Assembly: GCA_032164245.1 (NCBI GenBank)
Contig: JAVMKO010000009.1
Location: forward strand, 80,981,212-81,045,211
Direction: 5' to 3'
DNA from: Sternotherus odoratus
Lineage: Eukaryota > Chordata > Testudines > Kinosternidae
DNA length: 64,000 bases
The notes under the pieces were generated by a model. That model was given only the letters and a program-made list of their open reading frames with translations, was not told where the DNA came from and did not search any database. Of this stretch, positions 55,798 to 64,000 are shown piece after piece (position 1 is the first letter of the stretch; the number at the start of each line of letters is the position of its first letter). Position numbers and translations under genes: made by a program.

Positions 55798-56751
55798 TAT
55801 GCGGGGATCAGGAAGGAATCTTTGCAGCATAGATGCTGCTGCTGCTAAATGTCAGATACTGGCCTCCGCTGTGGGAAGGCTACCAGAGCTGCTGGACCAT
55901 AGAGCCTGAGTGAGCGTGACCACATCTATGGTCCAATGAGATCACTGAGGCCTGCTGGGAAATAGAAGGGCCTTCCCATATCTGAAACACAGGGAAAAAA
56001 TCTATGTGGGATGATACTCCATCCTTTGTGAAGGTCAAAACTGGATGGGGGAGATGTAAATTGCATGTTATTCCTCCATCGCTGTTATCAGCTAATCTCC
56101 ACTTCCTGAAATTATGTATTAAATTTTATGTTTATAGGTTTTTTGGGGCTGTTTTATTCTGTCTGGACACGTCTTCAAAGAAGTTAAGAATACAAAGTAC
56201 TGTCTGCATGATTTTAAAGGTATTATAGGCAGACGGTTCTCTAACCTAGCCAGATTATTCACCATCATTCATCTAGACTGCGAAATTAGTCTGGGATAAA
56301 TAATTTAGCTTCTTTCTGATAGATTCTATTCCATTATCCTGGCCTCTGATGCTGTGAAAAATCTTTAAAAATAATCAATTCCAAAGTGCTTTTTTTTTCT
56401 TTTCTGTGAAAGCTAAACTGAGAGATTTTCAGACCTGCTGTACTTTGTATCTGGGTCTGTGTTGAGAAAATAGAATTATTAGGAAACCACTGAATTATAA
56501 ATACTTGTATTTTGGATGGATCATATTAAAACACTGCATGATTACCCATTATATTCTTTGATTTCAGGCTACCATGATACAATCTACACAAAGAAATAAT
56601 TCGTCCTTGTGTATTCTTGCCTGGCATTATTTTTTGGAGCTGGTGGTAATGGAGAGGAGAGCTAATTTCTCCAAAGTAAAATATATATCTCATAATTCAA
56701 CCATCTGCTGTATGTAAATGGTGATTATATTCAGATGTTATCTAGTACTTT

Positions 56752-56985
56752 ACATTTTCACAGTGGAGTGCACACATTAATCCTTACAGTAATTATTATC
56801 ACTCCCATTTTACAGAGGAGAAAACTGGGTTTAGTGGCCGGCGTATCAGAGCATTTGCAAAACTGAGCCTCCCATAAATCAGACTATTAACTAAGTGACT
56901 TGACCAAGGCCACAATCCGAATCAGTGGCAGTGCTGGAATTAGAATTAGAACTCAGTTCTAGCATTAGACAATGCTAAACCTCCT
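56752..56985 (-). repeat. MIR-type SINE, antisense
   Basis: The words cactcccattttacagagga, gtgacttgaccaaggccaca and agtggcagtgctggaattag occur in antisense MIR order, with an extra segment between them. Confidence 0.55.
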
Positions 56986-58360
56986 AAGGCGAAATCCTGC
57001 CCTCAGAAAGGCACAGGTGAGTCCCTTTGAAGGGTCAGAATCGGACGCTCTGACATCTGAAGTCAGAATTTGGACTATTGTTTAAAAAATAATTCTGAGG
57101 TGTTTGTGGTGGCAGCAGTGCGTGAGCAATAGGTTCTGTCTGGAAGACAGACCGTGCGTTTCATTTTCTGCATAATTATTTCCCAGTCTATACAGAGCCT
57201 TGTAAATGTCAGACGCTTTGGCATAGGCAGGTGTTCGGTATAATCTGGATACAGAAGGCTCCTTGTATTTCATCTGAGAGAGGCTTTGATGAGGCTCCCA
57301 GCTTACTTTAAAAAGTAGCACCTGTTGATTTAAGGACGACTGTGATTTCCTATTGCTGTGTACTGGGTCAGACCTGGCATTGAACCCAGGATTTCTGAGT
57401 CTCACTATACCTTTCCTGACTAGCAAATTGCTGAGACGGACACCGCTGAAGTGTGTGTGTGTCTACATCCCCCTCTAGTGATAGGTCCACTAATTCAAGT
57501 GGGAGAGGACTATGTCCTGGTTCTAAAGATCCCCCAGGGATGAAAGAAGACGATTCTTTGGGTGCAATTTATATGGCGTGTTTGAAATCTGTGCTGTATG
57601 CTGCTTCATACTCTGTATCATATGGCTGAGATTTTCAAAGCCACCCAGAGGGAGCTGATGGCCTAATTCCTGTTAATTTTGAATGGGAATTGAGTATCCA
57701 CGTCCCTTAGACTCTGACCATTTCAATTTGTATTTGTGTTCCATATAGCATTTGTAATGAGTGTAAACTCTGCTCATTAAACATGCTACTTTCTGGTACT
57801 CTCACGCCATAGCATTTGCTGTGGATGCTTTTCCCCCAAAATGTAATATGACCCTGCTATACAAGTGAGTGACACTTCCCTGGATATGAATGGTGCATCC
57901 AAAGGTTTTTCAAACTGAGAGAGAGATGGGTGGAGGCTTGGTTGGTAAGGGAAGAGCAAAGAGACAATGATATTCAAGAACAGTGATGGTATATTTTACC
58001 TCTGTTTGCAGTGTGAATATTTTTGAGAGTCGGCCCCTCAGAGCTGTCTAGTTAAGCTCTCAGAAAATGCAGATTGTCAGCAGCAGCTGTAGGAGCTTGA
58101 TGGTAAAAGAACAAAGTGGGAATTTATAATGTGCATATAATTGTAAAGAGAGGGGTTTTTAGTGAGGGAGATCAGTGGCAAAGAAGAAGAATCCTCTCAA
58201 AGGGTGACTCTCTAGAATTAGTTGTTGTTTTGTTTGAGTCCTTTGAAATCGTTTCCCTACTATATAATTATCTTTAGTTTTAAGTGCTTCCTGCAGTGAC
58301 AATGTGTTGCATTTTTGTATTCTTATGTAAATGCTCTAACAAGCTCCAGTGTTGAATTGC

Positions 58361-58377
58361 AAAAAAAAAAAAAAAAA
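58361..58377 (+). repeat. Poly(A) tract
   Basis: This is a run of 17 A residues. No retroposed gene precedes it that I can recognise. Confidence 0.9.
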
Positions 58378-58494
58378 GTCATTCAAAACCAGGTATTGGT
58401 TTTGCAAAATCTAGGGGAAAGTATATTTTTTGAAACAGTTTATGTTCTTTGAGTGCCCTTGCTCTCCCTGTGTGACAGTTCCCTGACTGTAATT

Positions 58495-58620
58495 TGCCAG
58501 TCCTGTCTATCTGGATTGTAAACTCTTCAGGGCAGGGATTATCTTTTACTGGGTGGCTGTACAGCGCAGAGCATTATGGGACCCTGACCTTGGTTGAGCT
58601 CTAGGTGCTTGAATAATAAA
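58495..58620 (+). repeat. L2/MIR-tail-like repeat
   Basis: It contains ggattgtaaactcttcaggg, cagggattatcttttactgg, gtacagcgcagagcattatg and ctaggtgcttgaataataaa, typical of these 3' tails. Confidence 0.5.
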
Positions 58621-59689
58621 CCATATTACTTCAGGTGTCATTGCTACTGGACCAGATTCTGATCCAATTGACTTCTGATTTACCGAATCTCCTTCAGTGT
58701 CTTTTTATTTACACCCACAGTAGACGTCAGACCTGTCACCGTTTTGCCTGGCCACTCTCTCCCCATATGCAGCACACAAATTAGTGTCACCGAAGTCTGG
58801 GGAAGAACTAGTTGCCTGATGTCAAATGCACACAGAATCTAATTAGATCTGGGTATGCTGTTCTGTTGAAACCTGTGGTTACATTTACACATGCAAATTC
58901 AATGCCCAAGTATCATTACACTGTCTCTGATGTTTCAACACTTTGTCCCAGAAAATGCGGTCTATGAATTGAGAGGTATGGCAACAGGTAATTTAAAGAG
59001 GGATGTTTCTGATGTGACTGCAATAGATGTTTTGCAGCAGAAAGAAAAAGCAATGCCAGTCTTTTCTTCCCTCGCCAAGTGAATGATAGAAGATGTGTGC
59101 TTACGTTGGGAAACCAGAAACGGTGAAGCTTGCACTGTAATTGAACCGGATGAAATGAGGTGACAGTTCTGTACGTTATGCAGGAATGGCGCCCAAGTAA
59201 GAATTGAAAGATTGGGGCCTTTCCACCGAAGGAAGTGCTGTTAATATTGCAAACCCAGCGGTGTGGCCCAGATGTAACGGAGGGCTGGTAATTTCTTTTA
59301 ATTTTTCTTTCAATATCCCCTGTCAGATCTGATGCCACAGAGAGCTGAGGGTCAACCGTGCCACACTTCCAGTGGCTTTGATGGGAGAAGGAATGGGCAC
59401 CTGTTATTTAATAGCTGTAGGTGCTTCTTGGACATCAGTTAGCGGGCAGACAACTGTAGTATTTTTACCAGTTGAGATCTGTTCTCGCTTAAACTGCGGA
59501 AGTGGGAACACTGCAGCATTGTTAGCTGGACACACAAACTTGTAACATTAGATATCGCAGTGTATTGTGATCAAAATGCAAATCTTTAGACCCACATAAA
59601 AAAACCTGGCAGATTAAATTATTTCTCTGGCAACTCCATAAAAAAACCACCAGCCTGGTCAAATACTGGCCAGGGGTAACCCTAGCTCG

Positions 59690-59868
59690 GGGGGTGCCCC
59701 ACAGCGGGACTCTGGTGGGGGGAGAAGGGGTGTGAATGTCTGGGCGGAGGGCCCCACGGCTGGGGGATAGCTGGGCAGGGCAGGGATGCCCCCGTGGCTG
59801 GACTCTGGGGATAGGCAGTGTGGATATCTGGGTGCACAGCTGGGCTCTGGGGGGCAGAGCGGCAGAGA
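59690..59868. repeat. GC-rich degenerate minisatellite
   Basis: Related pieces recur: gggactctggtgggg, ggactctggggata and gggctctggggggc, and also gtgtgaatgtctgggcg and gtgtggatatctgggtgc. The spacing suggests two to three diverged tandem units. Neighbouring DNA is much more AT-rich. Confidence 0.5.
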
Positions 59869-60085
59869 AACTGGGTCATTGCAGGTAGGTATCTTTAACT
59901 CTCTACTCCCGGGGGAATTTCTGTGTGTGGCTGTATTGTTACAGACATAGTTGCTGACAGGTATTTTGAAATAACTTACCACAATAATTGAAACTGGCTT
60001 CATTAGAGAATATTATTTCAACAAATAAATTATGCAGAATTTTAAAATATTGTGCACAGACTTTTTAAGTTTTTAATTTTAATGC
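59869..60085 (-). repeat. Dispersed repeat (cccgggggaatttctgtg family)
   Basis: It contains actcccgggggaatttctgt, gttacagacatagttgctga, caggtattttgaaataactt, ataattgaaactggcttc and atgcagaattttaaaatatt. I recognise the order as a common amniote interspersed repeat but cannot name it. Confidence 0.45.
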
Positions 60086-60511
60086 TTTAAGCCTTTTTCA
60101 CAGCCCTTATATGTTGAGTTTCCAGCAAGTTGCTTGTTTCAGCTATCGAAAAAGGGGGGATAAAAAAAAAGTCCCTAACTGAACCACACATGCCTGCTGG
60201 TTAAATGTACTGGGATTCTCTTTCAGCTGCAGGTGAATTTAAACCCCGCTAAGATGTTATTACTCGAAGTGGCACTGTGAAGAATTAGAAGGCTTAAAAT
60301 AATAGAGACTCTTATCTGTTTGAACCAAATCACTCTCCGTGACCGGCTCCCTGCCAGCTGAGAACATTTGCTTTCAGGAAGCACATCAAACATTTTAAAG
60401 CCACATGGAAAAAAAGGCCGTAAAAAAAGAAAAGAAAAGATGGAATAAAAATCTATAGGGATTTCTTTATTTGTTACTGTTTAAGAAACTATATTGTTGG
60501 TTAATTTCCTT

Positions 60512-60775
60512 AAGAGAGTGAGGTTGCCCTAGTGGTTACGGGGCTTGGGAGAGCTGGCTTCAATTCCAAACTCTGCCACAGACTTTCTATGGGACCTCGG
60601 GCAAGTCACATAATCCCTCTGTGCCTCAGTTTCCCCTCTTTGAAATGTAGATAATAGCACTTCATTTGTCTGTCTTGTCCGTGTAGATGGTAAGTTCCAG
60701 GCCTATCTCTCACTATGTGTTTGTACAGAGCAAAGCACAGAGGCGCCCTGATCTCAGTGGAGACTTCTAGACACT
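60512..60775 (+). repeat. MIR-type SINE
   Basis: A tRNA-like head (gccctagtggttacggggct) leads to tctgccacagactttctatg, ggacctcgggcaagtcacat, ctctgtgcctcagtttcccc and gcaaagcacagaggcgccc, the sense MIR order. Confidence 0.75.
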
Positions 60776-61384
60776 CTATCCCAAGAAATTAAAATAATCA
60801 TCCTAATAATATTAAATTAATTAAGATTCTGAGGATGGAGATTAGGGGGAAATTATTAGGTATAACTAGCTGTGACTAAAGGGTTTTCCTTTCTTTAACA
60901 GATTGTCTATTACATTCAGCCCAGTGCAAACCCTGTCCGCATCACTCAAACGTGGAGTATAAGTGATGTGAAGGAGTGAATGTCCCCCGGTATTTGTGTT
61001 CTCCAATGAATTTCTCACTGTTAGGGAACCTTTGGGGTTTTAGAAAGTATGCTGCTTGGTATCATTGATACTAACTACTCCCTGGTCCTTCGTGTTGAGG
61101 AGGTTCTGTTTCTCATGGGGTCGAGCGGTTGTGTGAAGCATTTTCATCCATATCAGGCTAATGCTTTGGATGTTTCCATGGCCTGAAAGCAGAGCCTTGA
61201 ATGTGTTTAAGAGTGTGGCTGGTTGGACTTGGCATCTTGGAGAGCGGCATTTCTGAGACTGCCTCAGGGACCTCATGTCTCCCCGCAGACACCATCAGGA
61301 AGATGGTGCATAAGAGGGTTCATCAGAATGTCGCCCGTCCCGTCTCACCAGTATCTTCTGTCCCGCCAGAAGTGTTCTTGTTTC

Positions 61385-61610
61385 TGAGCGCATGTCTACC
61401 CTGCAGTCACGGGGTGAATTGTGACCCGAGCTAGCTTTGATGTAGCTAATTTGAATAACAATAGCTGCGGCCGGATGGGTGGCAGATTGTATGAGCTCAC
61501 CCGGGAATTGAGTAAGTACTTGAGGCCAGTGTTTCCACTGCTACTGCTATTTGAGTTACATGGCAGCACATGTAGACACACACCCTTAGATTATTGCAGC
61601 CGAGGCCTCG
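61385..61610. mobile_element. MITE-like repeat, second copy of the 50030 family
   Basis: The left end catgtctaccctgcagtcac and right end gcacatgtagacacac are inverted over the gtctac core. The inside starts with gacccgagctagctttgatg, shared with 50030-50275. Confidence 0.45.
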
Positions 61611-62080
61611 GCGAGATAGTGTCATGTCACTCCTGGTGGAGCACAGCGGAAGATCGGCCTGAGGAAATCAAAAAGACCGTCCCATTTATTGGAAGGAGAC
61701 ACTGTAAAATCATTCTTTGCCGTTTCAATTACTGGGACCTTTGCTTGGCTGGCGCCACAGCCCAATCACACCTGGAAGAAATTGCTTAATTCAGTCTCAT
61801 AGACTGTGAGGCCAGAAGGGATCGTCGGGATCGTACGGTTCGTCACAGGCCACAGAACCTCCCCCACCCACTCCTGTCATAGACCCCTAACCTCTGGCTA
61901 AGTTACTGAAGCCCTCAAATCATGATTTAAAGTCTTCAAGTGACAGAGAATCCACCATTTCCTCTGCAAGCGACCCATGCTGCAGAGGTAGGAGGGAAAA
62001 TTCCTTTCTGACCCCCAAATATAGTGATTGGTTACACCCTGAGTTTGTAGGCAACACAACCAGCCAGACAAGTTAGAAGG

Positions 62081-62255
62081 GGGGGAGGGATAACTCAGTG
62101 GTTTGAGCATTGGCCTGCTAAACCCAGGGTTGTGAGCTCAATCCTTGAGGGGGCAATTTAGGGATATGGGTGGAAAAAAAGGATGGGTCCTGCTTTGAGC
62201 AGTGGGTTGGACTAGATGATCTCCTGAGGTCCCTTCCAACTCTGAGATTCTGTGA
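62081..62255 (+). mobile_element. tRNA-derived SINE (turtle Cry-type), nested in CR1
   Basis: The head gggagggataactcagtggt has a box-A region, gcattggcctgctaaaccca follows, and a box-B region lies at agggttgtgagctcaatcc. The tail (ggttggactagatgatctcc, gaggtcccttccaactctga, gattctgtga) is CR1-like, which fits mobilisation by CR1. Imperfect flanks gacaagttagaag and gacccctggagaag may be the target duplication. This structure is characteristic of cryptodiran turtles as recalled. Confidence 0.8.
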
Positions 62256-62917
62256 CCCCTGGAGAAGAATTCACTGTAATAACTCAGAGCCCTCCCCATC
62301 TAATGTCCCATCTTTGGCTGTTGGGGATCTATGCATGTAGGAGTCACAGGCTAGCTACATGCAATTATTGGTAGTCTCAACATACCACCTCCTCCCTAAA
62401 CTTATCAAGCTCAGTTTTGAAACAAGTTAGGTTATTGTCTCAAAAAAAGATACCAAGTTGGTCTGGCATGATCTACCTTTTCTAAAACCATGTTGCATTT
62501 ATTTCCAATTACAATTTACCTCTACGTGCTTAACTGCTTTCTCTTTTGAAATTTGTTCCAAGACTTTGCATACGATTGAGGTCAAACTAGCAGGCCTGTA
62601 GTTTCCTAGATCGCTTGTTTCCCTTTCTTAAAAATAGGCAAGATATTAACAATTCTCCAGTCACCGATATTACCCCCAAGTTTATGGATTCATTAAAAAT
62701 CCTTGCTCATCCATCTTGGTCTGCAACACTTCCGTATGAATTTTTTCCCCCTTGCTTGGGATGCAGGCGTCAGAGAACTTCTGCAACTTTGACTTGGAAG
62801 CATTCACAGCCTCCTCCATTCAGATCCTTAAATTCTTCAGTCCATTCCGCTTCCCTAACTTATTCCCTTAATTTTTTCAAGTTTGCCCTTTTAAAATCAA
62901 GGACCCTACTTGCAGAT

Positions 62918-63184
62918 TTAGTTTTTGTTTATCGTTCCGTTTAGTTTCAACTGAATTAGCTCATGATCACTTGAACCATGGCTGACCTCTACAGTCAGAT
63001 CTTCTCTGAGGTCCTTGCTAGTTACCAATACTAACTCTAAAATGGCATCCCTTCTTGTTGGTTTGGCGACTATTTGGTGAAGAAATCTGTCTGCCATCAC
63101 ATGCAGGAATCCTTCGGCCCTACCATTATGAGTAGCACTTGTCCTCCCATCTGTACTTCGGAAACGATAGTCTCCCATAATCAT
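62918..63184 (-). pseudogene. CR1 endonuclease-domain fragment
   Basis: This is an open stretch of 88 codons within the CR1 remnant. It keeps GDY (for GDF/GDFN), a TSATHNGRAEGFLHVMADR-type middle, the PTR...LELVLVT block and the C-terminal SDH catalytic motif of AP-type LINE endonucleases. Upstream endonuclease motifs are missing, so it would not be functional. Confidence 0.7.
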
Positions 63185-63755
63185 ACAATTCCCAGTAGTA
63201 CTTGTTTCATTAAAAATATTAAAGAGGGCTCAATCCATATCCAGATCGGACCCTGTGGATCTATAGCAGTATCCCAGTGGAGCCTCAGTTACCTTTCTTC
63301 CCCTGTACCGAGGCGGTGGCCATGCATGCAGTTGCAATAATTTGCCTGCCATGTCCCCTTCTCTGAGCTCTTAAAATGGGGAAAATGTTGAAGACGACCA
63401 AGGACATCTCCTTGCTTGGCTGCCTGCCCCCAGATGATATTGTCTGACTCTCAATGAATGCTCAGAGTTTGGAACAAGAATTGATCCAGGGCAGACTAAA
63501 TCCCCAAGAAGAAGAATATAGTACTCTCCAGACCAGGAATTGCACTTCTCTTTCAGACTCTTAATAGCCATGCAAAGAAACTGTCCCCACACAGTGCTTG
63601 AGATGTATTTTGTTCTGATGGTTCTTAGAAAGAATCTGGACCTTCCCATAGAGCTTTGTAGCAAAACTGAGTCTATTTTGCAAATCAAAGAGCATGCTTT
63701 GTTCAACTTCTAGTACAACTTGGGAACAAAGAGTTATCTAGCCTAGCTCCCTTCT

Positions 63756-63846
63756 AAGCATGTCTCTCTCTCACCACCAGAAGTTGGTCCAATAAAAGAG
63801 ATTTCCTCACCCGTTTCATCTCTCTAATATCCTGGGACCGATAAGC
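63756..63846 (+). repeat. Penelope-type tail repeat, partial copy
   Basis: It matches the last half of 26583-26868: catgtctctctctcaccacc, agaagttggtccaataaaag, then cctcaccc and taatatcctgggaccgata. The hammerhead-like part is missing. Confidence 0.5.
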
Positions 63847-64000
63847 TACATCTACACATCATGCTTTTGGAGACAGAAAGTTGATCCAGTCTCTATTCAG
63901 ATTCGCCCCCAGCACCAGCCTTTTCATAAATGTTCCCGTTTACCTCTTGTCTCACTGCGATCAGTTTTCTTGTTGTTTTTAACACATTTTCACCTTCATG

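Larger units (their letters stand above)
61792..63260 (-). mobile_element. CR1-type LINE, antisense, with EN and RT remnants and a SINE insertion
   Basis: Read on the minus strand, the right end encodes an apurinic-type endonuclease piece (63184-62918). It has MGDYRFR at the usual GDF position, PTRRDAILELVLVTSKDLRE, and the closing SSDHELIQLKL motif. Further on, 62675-62480 (minus) gives reverse-transcriptase words such as ILPIFKKGNK and the NYRPASLTS-like block, then QHGFRKGRSCQTNLVSFFE. After an internal deletion the 3' UTR follows, ending with gatcccttctggcctcacag at the left end. A SINE interrupts the 3' UTR at 62081-62255. Stops and frameshifts show it is inactive. Confidence 0.8.

Noticed and set aside
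62083..62155. tRNA gene suggested by A- and B-box-like words
   Set aside because: The cloverleaf is incomplete, and the sequence continues straight into a CR1-like tail. It is a SINE head.

Overview
The window looks like nuclear DNA of a vertebrate, most probably a cryptodiran turtle. Coding sequence is sparse, split by GT-AG introns and surrounded by retroelement debris. The retroelements include several CR1 LINE 3' ends, a tRNA-derived SINE of the kind seen in turtles, MIR-type SINEs, a Penelope-like element, a solo LTR and many short inverted-repeat DNA transposons. The species call rests on recalled repeat families, so it is an inference. No prokaryotic-style gene, operon, CRISPR array or free-standing RNA gene was found.

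The one gene I can support is FGF13 (FHF2), on the + strand and incomplete. Three coding exons are present: the S-type (FHF2A) first exon at 9786-9972, exon 2 at 11921-12031 and exon 3 at 18355-18458. They join in frame (187 + 111 + 104 nt = 134 codons) and give the N-terminal 55% or so of a protein that is about 245 residues in mammals. The last two coding exons were not found, so intron 3 appears to exceed 45.5 kb and run off the right edge. The first exon sits in a GC- and GA-rich stretch (about 8880-9785) with a TATA-like site and a short upstream ORF, which is probably the promoter and 5' leader.

Layout: 1-8880 is upstream DNA (SINE-like head at 1384, foldback element at 3074, LTR-like GC-rich block at 6479-7269, CR1 tail at 7396, G-run tract near 8350). 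8880-18458 is the promoter, exons 1-3, and introns 1 and 2. 18459-64000 is intron 3. Its main landmarks are a hAT-like MITE (19515-19786), a mariner-like MITE (27173-27448), a nested insertion (29012-29479), a solo LTR (29835-30541), a CR1 with a readable ORF2 C-terminus (37550-37998), a Penelope-like element with GIY-YIG remnants (39208-40065), a foldback relative of a Penelope-type tail (52766-52931), a textbook TA-flanked mariner MITE (55661-55797), and a long antisense CR1 interrupted by a SINE (61792-63260).

There is no multigene system here. The most unusual signal is a hammerhead-ribozyme-like core (CTGANGA, short stem, GAAA) shared by two repeat families in intron 3, one of which is physically attached to a Penelope-type GIY-YIG endonuclease.
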